Shown: positions 9,377-18,467, numbered from the stretch's first letter. The stretch: 64,000 nucleotides of DNA from Vulcanimicrobiota bacterium (GCA_017307785.1 JAFKGI010000004.1:1-64000), one strand, 5' to 3'. A program made the numbers and translations. The notes: generated from the sequence alone by a model not told the origin.

Positions 9377-11524
9377 TCAGGCTTTTTTGCGAAGGTTGGT
9401 GACTTTCCTTCGCCCGGCCAATTGAGCTGGCTCGGGATATTCCAATCGGTTGTGATAAATGCCCTGTAGCGAGCGGATTAAAGATTCTCTGATCAGTTGG
9501 AGATCCTGAAGCGACAGGCCGCACTCATCGAGCTGGCCATCCTCGAGATGATGGCGCACCATTTTGTGCACCAGTTCGCTGATCTTCTCGGGAGTGGGGC
9601 TGCTCAGGGTGCGAGCGGCCGCTTCGATGCCGTCACACAGCAGCACAATTCCGGTTTCTCGGCTCTGCGGTTTGGGGCCGGGATAGCGGAAGTCTTCTTC
9701 AAAGACGGTTCCGCCTTCGGCGCACCGGTTGCAGGCCTGGTGGTAGAAGTAAGAGACCAGGCTGGTGCCATGATGCTGCGCGATAAAGTCCGTGATCATG
9801 TCGGGCAGACGATGATGTTTGGCCATTTCCAGGCCGTCTTTGACGTGCGAGTGAATGATCATGGTGGAGAGCGTCGGCGTCAGCTTTTCGTGGGGGTTTT
9901 CCCCGCCCATCTGGTTTTCCACGAAGAAACGCGGGCGCTTCATTTTGCCGATGTCGTGATAGTAGGCGCCCACCTTGCAGCGCAGAGCGTTGGCACCCAC
10001 CGCCTGAGCGGCGGCCTCGGCCAGATTGGCCACCATGATCGAGTGTTGATAGGTGCCCGGGGCTTCGCGCAGCAGCTTTTGCAGCAACGGCTCGCCAGGG
10101 TTGGAGATGTCCAGCAAGCGGAAGTGGGTGGTCACTCCGAACAGATTCTCGAGCACGGGCAGCACGCCCACCGCCAGAGCCACCGCCAGCACGCCGTTGA
10201 GGCTGCCGAAAAGCACGTCCTGCACCGCATGCTGCCAGTCGCGCATGTCCACCAACGCAAAGGTGAAGGCGCCCAGGGCATTGGTGAAGGAGACGGCCAG
10301 CATGGCTGCGATCAGGTCGGAACGGCGGTCGGCCCGGCCCAGAGCCAGGATGCCCACCACGCCGGACAGCAGTCCCACACAGGCCACCGATAGGTTCTGG
10401 GTCAGCGCCCCTACGTAGAGCGCGCAAAAGGACGTCAGCAAGAAAGAAAGGCGATTCTCCAGCAGCACCGAGGAGAGAATCGAGGCCATGGCCACCGGGG
10501 CCAGGAAGGGCGACTGGCCACTCAAGCTGCGACAAACGAAGCCGGTTAACATGGCGATGACGGCGATCAGGGCCAGATTCTTGGTGCGGCGGAAGACGTT
10601 GCGGCGCTCCTGGTTGAGGTAACCGACGATGACCAGCATCATCAGCGACACCATCAAGGTGTGACCGATCAGGCGGGGATAATTGAAATGAATCTGGTTG
10701 ACGCCGAGCGCGTCCAGCTGACGCATGCGCTCGGCGTTGACCACTTCGCCTTCGCGCACCACCACCATGCCTTCGGGGACCACGCTGGTGACCGGCTTGA
10801 CCTCGGCCATGGCGGCTTCGGCGGCACCGGTGGTAGCGTCCGCGTCGTAGTTACGATTCGGCACCACACATTCGCTGGCGACTTCGACGATGGCCTGGCG
10901 GGTGTTGGGCGACATGGCGGAAAACTTGGATTCGGCTTCCTGGAGGATGTCGCGTCGCCCTTCGTTGACCTGGTCGGTCCGGACTCCGTTCTCGAGCACT
11001 TTCCAGAGCAGGTCGTGAGCGCGGCTTTCCAGGTCTCGCAGTTTCTCCGGCGTGGAGTGGGTCAAGGCTTCCAGGGCGGTGGGGGTGAGAGAGATGGGCA
11101 GTTGATAAATCAACTGGCGGGTGCTGTCGGAGTTCGGGTTGGGACCGCGGCGCTGGTTGGCGACTTCCTGGAGCAGGCGAAAAGTGGAGGAGAGCTTGTC
11201 TTCGCTGACGCGACTGGCGTCCGGGTCGAAGACGAAGACCTTGGGAACGCCCTCGGCGGCTTTGCGCCGTTCTTCCTCGGTAGCCTGCTGGTTGACTACT
11301 TCCACGGTGCGGTCGGCCTTGACGGTGCGCGGACTGACCTGGTTCAACTTGAAGCTGACCGCGCTGGGCAGCGTGCCGAAGGAGAGCAGCCCCACCAGTA
11401 CAGTCAAAGTGGAGGCAAACAGCAGGCACAATCCCAGGAGTTTGCGCAGCCGCTGGCGCGCGGGCGAATAAATTTGAAAGCGTTTTTTTCGGTTCAAGTT
11501 GAGAAAGCGATCCTGCCCCACCAT
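9377..11524 (-). CDS. pgpH: 7TM-HD phosphohydrolase PgpH (c-di-AMP phosphodiesterase)
   Basis: 715 residues from ATG 11524. One N-terminal membrane helix (LLGLCLLFASTLTVLVGLL) is followed by an extracytoplasmic 7TMR-HDED domain, then about seven transmembrane helices (roughly residues 330-480) and a cytoplasmic HD domain with HDIGKMKRPRFFVENQ (metal His/Asp near 523). The PgpH family hydrolyses c-di-AMP to pApA. The more distal upstream frame to 11728 is out of the conserved region. It is the first gene of the operon reaching down to 3795, so its promoter should lie in 11525-11589, divergent from the small secreted protein. Confidence 0.92.
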   Translation of the reverse strand: MVGQDRFLNLNRKKRFQIYSPARQRLRKLLGLCLLFASTLTVLVGLLSFGTLPSAVSFKLNQVSPRTVKADRTVEVVNQQATEEERRKAAEGVPKVFVFDPDASRVSEDKLSSTFRLLQEVANQRRGPNPNSDSTRQLIYQLPISLTPTALEALTHSTPEKLRDLESRAHDLLWKVLENGVRTDQVNEGRRDILQEAESKFSAMSPNTRQAIVEVASECVVPNRNYDADATTGAAEAAMAEVKPVTSVVPEGMVVVREGEVVNAERMRQLDALGVNQIHFNYPRLIGHTLMVSLMMLVIVGYLNQERRNVFRRTKNLALIAVIAMLTGFVCRSLSGQSPFLAPVAMASILSSVLLENRLSFLLTSFCALYVGALTQNLSVACVGLLSGVVGILALGRADRRSDLIAAMLAVSFTNALGAFTFALVDMRDWQHAVQDVLFGSLNGVLAVALAVGVLPVLENLFGVTTHFRLLDISNPGEPLLQKLLREAPGTYQHSIMVANLAEAAAQAVGANALRCKVGAYYHDIGKMKRPRFFVENQMGGENPHEKLTPTLSTMIIHSHVKDGLEMAKHHRLPDMITDFIAQHHGTSLVSYFYHQACNRCAEGGTVFEEDFRYPGPKPQSRETGIVLLCDGIEAAARTLSSPTPEKISELVHKMVRHHLEDGQLDECGLSLQDLQLIRESLIRSLQGIYHNRLEYPEPAQLAGRRKVTNLRKKA

Positions 11525-11589
11525 AGCAACTTCGGCGTACCCTGGCAATGCATGGATGTCTGAGTGCCGATTGCGTTGAATTTTCCGGA

Positions 11590-12039
11590 ATGCGCAATTT
11601 CCTCTGGCTCCTGGGCGTGCTGGGCTGTATCGCCGCCGCCGCACGATTTCAACCGAACGCACCTTATGGAAGCGTCCGCTCTGATGTCTCGGTCTCTTGG
11701 CAAGAGTGGGATGAGCGCGGACCGACATTTACTTTCTGCGCCGATGGTTCTGGAGTTCATTCCAGGCAAACCACTGGCGAAACGGAGGCAAAGGTGCTCG
11801 GCTTGGTCAAAGAGGACGTGCCCGGGAGTAAGGCCGCCGCACTGCACGCGAGATTGCGCAAAGAGGTTGAGGTGGCTTTGGAGGAACCCTGTCGCGGTGG
11901 TAAGACGCGGGAACTGACGCTCAGGGAGGGCTCGCGAACCTGGACGATCGAGATCGGCACCTACGCGGGCCCGGCGCAGGCGCATATCATCGAAATCATG
12001 GAAGGCGAGCTCGGCGAATTGCGCGGCGCTAAATTTTAG
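11590..12039 (+). CDS. Small secreted hypothetical protein
   Basis: 149 residues from ATG 11590, chosen because it begins a signal peptide (MRNFLWLLGVLGCIAAAARF); an in-frame codon at 11548 would place 14 polar residues before it. The Cys in LLGVLGC could also make it a lipoprotein, although the following IAAA is not a typical lipobox. The mature domain is a mixed beta/alpha sequence with two more cysteines that could form a disulfide. I recognise no family. It overlaps its convergent neighbour by 11 bases. Confidence 0.6.
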   Translation: MRNFLWLLGVLGCIAAAARFQPNAPYGSVRSDVSVSWQEWDERGPTFTFCADGSGVHSRQTTGETEAKVLGLVKEDVPGSKAAALHARLRKEVEVALEEPCRGGKTRELTLREGSRTWTIEIGTYAGPAQAHIIEIMEGELGELRGAKF

Positions 12040-12562
12040 TGGGTTTGGCGTCCACTACAAAATAGGCGTTGCCCTGACGCTGCAGGGTCCACTCTTCATA
12101 CATGCGGCGCCAGCCTTTGTGCCAGCGGGAGACCGCCATGACCACCACCAGCTTATTGCTGCCGGCGTCCCAGGACTGGCGAATGCTGCCCTGCAGTGCC
12201 TCGCGCTGGTCGACGGCCATGTCCTGCTTACCGAGCCTGGCCATGAAAAGCCGGAGGGCCGGGCCCTGGGCGATGATCTCGACCGTCTCTTTGTCCTGCT
12301 GATGAATCGCCTGCTGCAACTCCTGGTGGAGACGACTAAGCATACGATCGTATGCTTCTTCGCTCTGCCAACGGCTGTCGACGGTGCTCGCGGCAACCTT
12401 GTGTTTGGGCAGCGGTTTGGCTTTTTTCGGACCACTGCTCCAAACCGCCACTCCCATGCGCTTTAAAATGATCAGGCCGTAGACGGACGCAGCCAATACA
12501 ACTGCGCCGACTACGGCCAGACCGATATGGAAAAAACGTTCTACCCCTACCATGGAACCCAT
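12029..12562 (-). CDS. Membrane-anchored hypothetical protein
   Basis: 177 residues. One N-terminal transmembrane helix (GLAVVGAVVLAASVYGLIIL) is followed by a basic linker (PKKAKPLPKHK), a helical segment (EEAYDRMLSRLHQELQQAIHQ) and a beta-rich end (LVVVMAVSRWHKGWRRMYEEW). The C-terminal part has the feel of an NTF2-like or IMS-import-type domain, but I cannot assign it. It lies downstream of htrA on the same strand with a 61-base gap, so it may be read from that transcript or from its own promoter near the TATACT at 12604-12609. Confidence 0.6.
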   Translation of the reverse strand: MGSMVGVERFFHIGLAVVGAVVLAASVYGLIILKRMGVAVWSSGPKKAKPLPKHKVAASTVDSRWQSEEAYDRMLSRLHQELQQAIHQQDKETVEIIAQGPALRLFMARLGKQDMAVDQREALQGSIRQSWDAGSNKLVVVMAVSRWHKGWRRMYEEWTLQRQGNAYFVVDAKPTKI

Positions 12563-12623
12563 ACCGGGAAATTATCTTCACCCGAAACGGTTCCTTTGGT
12601 TAAAGTATACTAGCTGTTTTTTG

Positions 12624-14075
12624 TTAGCTTTCTATGGTTAAGAAAGTGGTGCTGCCCTGGCGCTCGATCAGCAAGGCGAAGGAGTCCCCCTGCTGCGACT
12701 TCAGCGCATTGACAAATTGCTCGGGGTTGTGCACGTCCGTTGTGTTGATCTTGTGGATGATATCGCCTCTTTGTAGGCCGGCTCGAGCGGCCGGGCTGTT
12801 GCGGGCCACGTCGATGATGACCACCCCGTCGCTGGAGCTGGACGATAGTTGGGTGGCAATTTCTGGCGTCAGAGGACGAATGCTGACTCCGAGCAACTTG
12901 GTATCGTCGGCCGGGAGTTCTTGCGACTGACTGACCTGTTGGTCGTCAGGCCGTTCGACGACGGTCACGTTGACATGTCGCTTGCTACCTGCTCTCCAGA
13001 CTTCCAGGTCAGCGGGCTTGCCGACCGGGGTGCGAGCGACTTCAGCCAGCAGTTCACGGTCCGAGAGAATGGCCTTGCCGTTCACCGAAGTGACTACGTC
13101 CTGGACCTTCAGACCGGCCTTGGAGGCAGGCCCTCCGTCCACCAGGCTGGAGATCAGGCCGCCGCGCACGTCCGAAGGAATGTTCAGCGCCGTCTTGAGC
13201 TTGTTGGTCATGGGCTGCACGCCGACGCCCAGGAAGCCGCGGGTGACGTGGCCCTTGTCCTTGAGCTGGGCCACGATGTCCTTGGCCATGTTGACCGGGA
13301 TCGAGAAGCCGATGCCCTGGGCGTTGGGAATGATAGCCGTGTTGATGCCTACGATCTGCCCGGCCGTGTTGAACAGCGGTCCGCCGCTGTTGCCGGGATT
13401 GATGGAGGCATCGGTCTGCAGGAAGTCGTCATACATACCGGCGCCGATGACTCGGCCCTTGCCGCTCAGGACGCCCACGGTGACGGTGGCCTCCAGCCCG
13501 AAAGGATTGCCGATGGCCATGACCCAGTCGCCCACCTGAAGCGCTTCCGAGTCACCTAGCTGAGCGGCCGGCAGAGGCTTGGCCGAGGTTACCTTGACCA
13601 GAGCCAGATCGGTCTTGGGGTCGGTGCCGACCACCTTGCCTTCCAGTTCCGAACCGTCCGAGAGCGTCACGCGGCAGGTCTTGACGCCTTCCACCACGTG
13701 ATTGTTGGTGATGATAAAGCCATCCGGCGAGATGATCGCGCCCGAACCCTGTCCGTGCGAGCGGCGCTTATAGGGCTGGGCCTGCTGCTGGGGCAGCTGC
13801 ATTTGGAATGGGAACATGCTGGCCAGGTCCTGTTGCTGTTCGAGCACGACCTTTTCGACCGCGATGTTGACGACAGAAGGCTTGAGGTCCTTGGCCAGCT
13901 TGGCAAAGGTGCCCATCTCCTGGCGGATCTGCTGACCGGAATCGGCGCGGGCCGGAGTGGGGTGGGGCGCCGGTAGTTGCAGACCCGTCTGGATAAAGCC
14001 CACCAGCAGCGCACCGGTTAAGGTGCCCAGAGCGAGCGTACGCACTTGAACTTGACCTGATCTTGAATGAATCAC
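12624..14075 (-). CDS. htrA: HtrA/DegP-type periplasmic serine protease
   Basis: About 483 residues. An N-terminal hydrophobic signal/anchor is followed by a trypsin-like domain with the triad His126 (TNNHVVEG), Asp156 (KTDLALVKV) and Ser230 (NPGNSGGPL), then two PDZ domains (RGFLGVGVQPMT and KLLGVSIRPLTPE). The family degrades misfolded envelope proteins. The start is read as GTG 14075 directly after a GGAGGA ribosome-binding site (4-base spacing); the GTG at 14090 lies upstream of that site. An ECF-type promoter motif lies 38-66 bases upstream of the start, fitting envelope-stress control. Confidence 0.93.
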   Translation of the reverse strand: MIHSRSGQVQVRTLALGTLTGALLVGFIQTGLQLPAPHPTPARADSGQQIRQEMGTFAKLAKDLKPSVVNIAVEKVVLEQQQDLASMFPFQMQLPQQQAQPYKRRSHGQGSGAIISPDGFIITNNHVVEGVKTCRVTLSDGSELEGKVVGTDPKTDLALVKVTSAKPLPAAQLGDSEALQVGDWVMAIGNPFGLEATVTVGVLSGKGRVIGAGMYDDFLQTDASINPGNSGGPLFNTAGQIVGINTAIIPNAQGIGFSIPVNMAKDIVAQLKDKGHVTRGFLGVGVQPMTNKLKTALNIPSDVRGGLISSLVDGGPASKAGLKVQDVVTSVNGKAILSDRELLAEVARTPVGKPADLEVWRAGSKRHVNVTVVERPDDQQVSQSQELPADDTKLLGVSIRPLTPEIATQLSSSSSDGVVIIDVARNSPAARAGLQRGDIIHKINTTDVHNPEQFVNALKSQQGDSFALLIERQGSTTFLTIES

Positions 14076-14112
14076 AATTCCTCCACACACTAAGCACAGT
14101 TGAGACAGGAAA

Positions 14113-14141
14113 ATAGAACCGGCCTTCTCTTTGAAAGTTCC
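14113..14141 (-). promoter_or_regulatory. Possible ECF/sigma-E-type promoter of htrA
   Basis: Read on the minus strand, GGAACTT (14141-14135) is followed after 17 bases by TCTAT (14117-14113). This resembles the GGAACTT / TCnAA layout of extracytoplasmic-stress sigma factors, whose best-known target is htrA/degP itself. It lies about 38 bases upstream of the chosen htrA start, leaving a short leader with the ribosome-binding site. The spacing is one base longer than the E. coli optimum, and no ECF sigma gene is in the window. Confidence 0.4.
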
Positions 14142-14203
14142 CTATATGCCTTATCAAAAAACCCGTGCAGGCATGATCTCGTGAAGTTCTAATATCTGGC
14201 TTT

Positions 14204-14773
14204 ATGGCAGTTTTACGCATTCCCGACGAGGACCGCACCTTGAGCGAGTTCTCGGAAATCAAAGAGTACCTGGCCGGCATCGGGATCGGTTACGAAATTT
14301 GGAAACCAACCATCGAGATCGACCGCGACTCCAGCAACGAGCAGATTCTGGAGGCCTTTGCCGGCGAGATCGAGACCCTGAAGAAGCAGGGTGGCTATCA
14401 GACGGCCGACGTCATCAATCTTTTCCCGGATACTCCGAACCTGGAGCCCATGCTGGCCCGTTTCAGCAAAGAGCACTGGCACGACGAGGACGAGATTCGC
14501 TTTATCACCGCTGGCCGCGGTGTCTTTCATATTCGTCCCCAGGACGGTTCCCCGGTGGTCGCTCTAACCGTCGAAGAGGGTGACCTGGCGCGCGTTCCGG
14601 CCGGCACCTGGCACTGGTTCGACCTGTGCAGCGACCGGCGCATTCGCGCCATCCGTCTGTTTCAGGACCCGAGCGGTTGGACCCCTCACTACACCGATAG
14701 CGGGAAAGACGCCGGCTACATGCCGCTCTGTTTCGGTCTGGACTTTATACCCTCGCAGCTGCAGCAGCTGTAA
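14204..14773 (+). CDS. mtnD: Acireductone dioxygenase
   Basis: 189 residues. It is the metal-dependent cupin-fold enzyme of the methionine salvage pathway that oxidises acireductone to the 2-keto acid precursor of methionine. The metal-binding motif is HWHDEDE (His91, His93, Glu97) with the fourth ligand in the later TWHWFDL. Preceding family blocks (GYEIWKP, FSKEHWHDEDEIRF) are intact. It stands alone; no other salvage gene is adjacent. It is divergent from htrA, sharing the 128-base intergenic strip. Confidence 0.95.
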   Translation: MAVLRIPDEDRTLSEFSEIKEYLAGIGIGYEIWKPTIEIDRDSSNEQILEAFAGEIETLKKQGGYQTADVINLFPDTPNLEPMLARFSKEHWHDEDEIRFITAGRGVFHIRPQDGSPVVALTVEEGDLARVPAGTWHWFDLCSDRRIRAIRLFQDPSGWTPHYTDSGKDAGYMPLCFGLDFIPSQLQQL

Positions 14774-14780
14774 AGGGAAG

Positions 14781-15440
14781 TTAGCGGCCGAACTTGGAGC
14801 GGACCAGGGCGGCGGTGACGCTGGCGGCCGCATCGCTGGTGGTGGGGCCGGCGCCCAGAACGTTGCCCCGTCCGGATTCGGCGGTGTTGGCGGCGGCTAC
14901 GAAAGCGGCGCCCTGAGCATACTGGTTGGTGTTGTTGGGCCCGGCGTTGCCGGCCGCGACCACCACCGGGATACCCATCGACTGGAGAACCTGGATGCGC
15001 TGCTGCACGGCGGCGGTTTCCTGGGAAGCCTGGAAATTCTGCTGCGAGAGGTTGACGGCGTCGAAGTGCTGGCCGTTCTGAGCGGCGGCGATGACCTGGT
15101 CGAGCGCGCGCGAGACGCCACCGTTGTTGTTGACGTCAAAGCCGGCGATACCGGCTCCGCCCTGCTGCTGGATGGTGCCGGCGATGCGCTGGCCGTGACC
15201 GCTGCCGCTGCTGAAATCGTCGACCACAGCCACGTTGGGCTGGCCGCCAACGATGCCGTTGAACTGCTGACCGAGCTGTTGCGCGCCTTGCATACCGCCC
15301 TGGGAAATCTGCTGCGCGTGGCACGGACTGAAGGAAGAAGGGGCCTGGACCTGCTGCTGGGGAGCGTAGGCGACGGCTGCCGAGGTATAACCTCCACCTA
15401 CCTGCTGGGCTCCCTGAAAGTTGTTATTGACTGCGTACAT
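14781..15440 (-). CDS. Miniature subtilisin-like (S8) protein
   Basis: 219 residues, far below the usual 270-plus of S8 proteases. All four S8 landmarks are recognisable: Asp74/75 (VAVVDDF), His82 (GHGQRIAG), the oxyanion Asn165 (VVAAGNAGP) and a candidate Ser202 (GPTTSDAAASV). Asp and His are only seven to eight residues apart. The N-terminal 60 residues are Gln/Asn/Gly-rich with no signal peptide. A strong ribosome-binding site (GAAGGAGAG) precedes the ATG. Whether it is active or a degenerate subtilase cannot be told. It converges on mtnD. Confidence 0.6.
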   Translation of the reverse strand: MYAVNNNFQGAQQVGGGYTSAAVAYAPQQQVQAPSSFSPCHAQQISQGGMQGAQQLGQQFNGIVGGQPNVAVVDDFSSGSGHGQRIAGTIQQQGGAGIAGFDVNNNGGVSRALDQVIAAAQNGQHFDAVNLSQQNFQASQETAAVQQRIQVLQSMGIPVVVAAGNAGPNNTNQYAQGAAFVAAANTAESGRGNVLGAGPTTSDAAASVTAALVRSKFGR

Positions 15441-15550
15441 TAGCGGCTCTCCTTCGCTCCCTGTCGGTCTGTTAACAGTTTAGCGAACGTTTCTTAACAA
15501 CTCGTGACCATTTTCTTAAAGATTTTAGTTCCGTTTAATGGTGGATAAAC

Positions 15551-15582
15551 GAAAGCGGGCTCCCCTTTTCAGGAGAGCCCGC
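15551..15582 (-). terminator. Intrinsic terminator after dnaJ
   Basis: On the minus strand the inverted repeat GCGGGCTC...GAGCCCGC (15582-15575 with 15562-15555) forms an 8-bp GC stem, and TTTCGTTT follows. It sits about 11 bases beyond the dnaJ stop and ends that transcript before the mini-subtilase promoter region. Confidence 0.75.
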
Positions 15583-15592
15583 CCCAAGAGGG

Positions 15593-16573
15593 TTAGCCGC
15601 GCAATCGCGACAGCTCCTCAAACAGCTCTTTTTCGCGCGGGGTCAACTTGGTGGGCAAGGTGACTTCCAACTTGACGTAGAGATCGCCGGCCGGTTTGCC
15701 GGCGGCCGCCGGCAGCCCCTGGCCGCTGAGCCGGAAGCTGCGCCCATTCTGGGATTCGGCCGGCACCTTGAGCGCCACTTCCTTGCCGGAAGGGGTGCGG
15801 AAGGATACCTCTGAGCCCAAAACCGCTCCGTATAGATCCACGCTGGTCTTGCGGATCACGTCCCGGCCCTTGATCTCGTAGTCGGGGTCGGGCTTCACGT
15901 TGATCACCATGGTCACGCCCTGGGCCTTGACTTTGCTACCCTGGGTGACGCCGGCCGGGATCCGAACCTCGAGACGGCGCGTACCTTGCTGGCGGCCGGC
16001 TCCCCGGCACACCGGACAAATGCCGTTGCCGATGACCCCGGCCCCACGGCACTGGGGACACACCTGGGGCGAGGCGATCTCCAGCTGACGGGTGGTTCCG
16101 GAATAGGCCTCGGCCAGCGTGACCTCGACGTCGACCGAGGTCGGCTGCTCCGGTTGCGGCTGCTGGGGTTGCGGGCCGCGCGGTTGCTGCGGTCGTCCGC
16201 CGCCACCGAAGAAGCGCTCAAAAAAGCTGGAGAAGCCCCCGGCACTCTCTTGACCTCCGCCGCCCATGCCGCCGCCTCCGAAGAGATCCGAGAAGTCGAA
16301 CTCCACGCCCGCTCCTCCGCCGGGGCCCGGGCCGCGGCGCGGTCCGGCATTGCGCCACTGCGAGCCCAACTGATCGTACTTCTTACGATTGTCGGCATCG
16401 GACAGCACTTCGTAAGCTTCGTTGATCTCCTGAAAGCGCTTTTCAGCGCCCTTGTCGCCGGAGTTCACGTCAGGATGGTTCTCGCGAGCCAACTTGCGGT
16501 AGGCCGACTTGATATCTTTCTCGGTGGCCGTCTTGGCCACGCCCAGAGTTTTGTAATAGTCCTTAAAGTCCAT
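15593..16573 (-). CDS. dnaJ: DnaJ/CbpA-type co-chaperone with one zinc centre
   Basis: 326 residues. The J domain (1-70) carries HPD at 33-35 for stimulating DnaK ATPase. A long Gly/Phe- and Pro/Gln-rich linker follows (about 78-145), then a substrate-binding beta domain. Inside that domain is a shortened zinc module with only two Cys motifs (CPQCRGAG and CPVCRGAG, near 172-195) where type A DnaJ has four, so it lies between DnaJ and zinc-free CbpA. It lies downstream of dnaK across a strong terminator, so it may have its own promoter or depend on read-through. Confidence 0.88.
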   Translation of the reverse strand: MDFKDYYKTLGVAKTATEKDIKSAYRKLARENHPDVNSGDKGAEKRFQEINEAYEVLSDADNRKKYDQLGSQWRNAGPRRGPGPGGGAGVEFDFSDLFGGGGMGGGGQESAGGFSSFFERFFGGGGRPQQPRGPQPQQPQPEQPTSVDVEVTLAEAYSGTTRQLEIASPQVCPQCRGAGVIGNGICPVCRGAGRQQGTRRLEVRIPAGVTQGSKVKAQGVTMVINVKPDPDYEIKGRDVIRKTSVDLYGAVLGSEVSFRTPSGKEVALKVPAESQNGRSFRLSGQGLPAAAGKPAGDLYVKLEVTLPTKLTPREKELFEELSRLRG

Positions 16574-16593
16574 CTTAACGCTCTCCTCTCGCG

Positions 16594-16626
16594 AAAAAGC
16601 CCGCCCCGTGATAGGGCGGGCTTTTT
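16594..16626. terminator. Strong intrinsic terminator between dnaK and dnaJ
   Basis: A perfect 13-bp inverted repeat, AAAAAGCCCGCCC / GGGCGGGCTTTTT, with a 7-base loop. It has runs of T on both strands and so could act in both directions. On the minus strand it lies 17 bases after the dnaK stop and 20 bases before the dnaJ start. Confidence 0.9.
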
Positions 16627-16643
16627 CAAGTCACCGTCAAGGG

Positions 16644-18467
16644 TTAATCCTTGACTTCGAACTCGGCGTCGACGACTTCGCCGTCGACCGGGCCTTCCTG
16701 GCCTTCGCCGCCTTCAGCGCCCTCTTCGTCCTGACCATACATCGCCGAGCTGGCGGCCATGACGGCCTCCTGCAGCTCTTCGATAGCGGCCTTGACTTCT
16801 TCGGTGTTGAAGTCTTCCGGCTCGATCAGCTTGCTCAGCTTCTCTTGCGCGGCCTCGATCTTGGCCTTGGCGTCGCCGGCGATCTTGTCGCCGAACTCCT
16901 TGACCGTCTTTTCCGACTGGTAAACGAGGCTGTCGGCCTGGTTCTTGAGCTCCACCTTATCGCGTCGCTTCTTGTCGTCGCTAGCGTAAGATTCGGCGTC
17001 CTTCACCATGTTTTCCACATCGGACTTGCTCAGGTTGGTGCTGGCCGTGATGGTGATGCGCTGAGCCTTGCCGCTGGCCTTGTCCTTAGCTTCCACGTTG
17101 AGGATGCCGTTCGAATCAAGGTTGAATTCAACCTCAATCTGGGGCACGCCACGGGGAGCCGGGGGAAGATCCCGCAGCACGAAGGTTCCCAAAGACTTGT
17201 TGTCCTTGGCGAACTCGCGCTCACCCTGAAGGATGTGCACTTCCACGCTGGTCTGCATGTCGGCGGCGGTGGTGAAGGTCTCCTTGCGCTTGGCGGGGAT
17301 GGCCGTGTTGCGGGTGATGAGCTTGGTCATCACGCCGCCCAGGGTCTCGATTCCCAGCGTGAGCGGGGTTACGTCCACCAGCACCACGTTCTTGACTTCG
17401 CCCGAGAGGACGGCGCCCTGAACGGCGGCACCGAGAGCCACGCACTCGTCGGGATTGACGTCCTTGGACGGATCCTTTTCGAAGAGGCGCTTGACCAGCT
17501 CGGTGACGGCCGGCATACGGGTCGAGCCGCCGACCAGCAAGACGCGGTCGATTTCATTCAACTTCATCTTGGAGTCGTCGATGGCGCGACGGCACGGACC
17601 TTCGCAACGCTTGAGCAAGTCGGCGGTCAGCTCCTCGAACTTGGCCCGGGTCAGGTCCACGTCAAGGTGCTTCGGTCCGCTGGCGTCGGCGGTGACGAAC
17701 GGCAGGTTGATATTGGTGCTGAACTTCTGAGACAGCTCGATCTTGGCTTTTTCGGCCGCGTCGCGCAGGCGCTGCAGGGCCATTTTGTCGGCCAAGAGGT
17801 CGATGCCGTTCTCTTTTTTGAAGGCTTCGGCCACGAACTTCACGATGCGCTCGTCCCAGTCGTCGCCACCCAGGTGGGTGTCGCCGGCAGTGGACTTCAC
17901 TTCGAAGACGCCGTCACCGATCTCGAGCACGGACACGTCGAAGGTGCCGCCGCCGAGGTCGAAGACGATGACCGTCATGTTGTCGTTCTGCTTGTCGAGG
18001 CCATAGGCCAGAGCAGCCGCGGTCGGCTCGTTGATGATGCGCAGCACTTCGAGGCCGGCGATGGTGCCGGCGTTCTTGGTGGCCTGACGCTCCGAGTCGT
18101 TGAAGTAAGCCGGCACGGTGATGACTGCCTGGGTGACTTTCTCGCCCAGGTAGGCTTCCGCGTCGGTCTTCAGCTTCTGCAGAATCATCGAGGAGATTTC
18201 CTCGGGGGAATACTTCTTGCCGTCCACGGTTTCGCGGTGGTCGGTGCCCATATGACGCTTGATCGACTTGATGGTGCGATCGGGGGCGCTGACGGCCTGG
18301 CGCTTGGCCAGTTCACCAACGAGGCGCTCGTCGGACTTGGAGAAACCGACGACGGACGGCGTGGTGCGCGCGCCTTCGGCGTTGGCGATAACGGTGGGTT
18401 TACCACCTTCGAGAATGGCGATCACCGAGTTGGTGGTGCCGAGATCAATACCCACTACTTTTGACAT
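16644..18467 (-). CDS. dnaK: Hsp70 chaperone DnaK
   Basis: 607 residues, normal for DnaK. The actin-like ATPase domain has [12 protein letters not shown] (phosphate 1), [13 protein letters not shown] (phosphate 2) and [12 protein letters not shown] (adenosine site). After the linker ([15 protein letters not shown]) come the peptide-binding beta-sandwich and helical lid, ending in an acidic tail with [11 protein letters not shown]. An AAGGAGG ribosome-binding site precedes the ATG. It is preceded by grpE with a 32-base gap, so the two form one transcript, and is followed by a strong terminator. Confidence 0.98.
   Translation of the reverse strand: MSKVVGIDLGTTNSVIAILEGGKPTVIANAEGARTTPSVVGFSKSDERLVGELAKRQAVSAPDRTIKSIKRHMGTDHRETVDGKKYSPEEISSMILQKLKTDAEAYLGEKVTQAVITVPAYFNDSERQATKNAGTIAGLEVLRIINEPTAAALAYGLDKQNDNMTVIVFDLGGGTFDVSVLEIGDGVFEVKSTAGDTHLGGDDWDERIVKFVAEAFKKENGIDLLADKMALQRLRDAAEKAKIELSQKFSTNINLPFVTADASGPKHLDVDLTRAKFEELTADLLKRCEGPCRRAIDDSKMKLNEIDRVLLVGGSTRMPAVTELVKRLFEKDPSKDVNPDECVALGAAVQGAVLSGEVKNVVLVDVTPLTLGIETLGGVMTKLITRNTAIPAKRKETFTTAADMQTSVEVHILQGEREFAKDNKSLGTFVLRDLPPAPRGVPQIEVEFNLDSNGILNVEAKDKASGKAQRITITASTNLSKSDVENMVKDAESYASDDKKRRDKVELKNQADSLVYQSEKTVKEFGDKIAGDAKAKIEAAQEKLSKLIEPEDFNTEEVKAAIEELQEAVMAASSAMYGQDEEGAEGGEGQEGPVDGEVVDAEFEVKD

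Noticed and set aside
14142-14203. SAM or other methionine-pathway riboswitch before mtnD
   Set aside because: The leader is under 130 bases, shared with the htrA promoter, and I see no conserved SAM-box core or terminator.
16608-18464. A 618-codon open frame antisense to dnaK
   Set aside because: Same cause: codon bias of dnaK keeps the opposite frame free of stops. No ribosome-binding site, no family.
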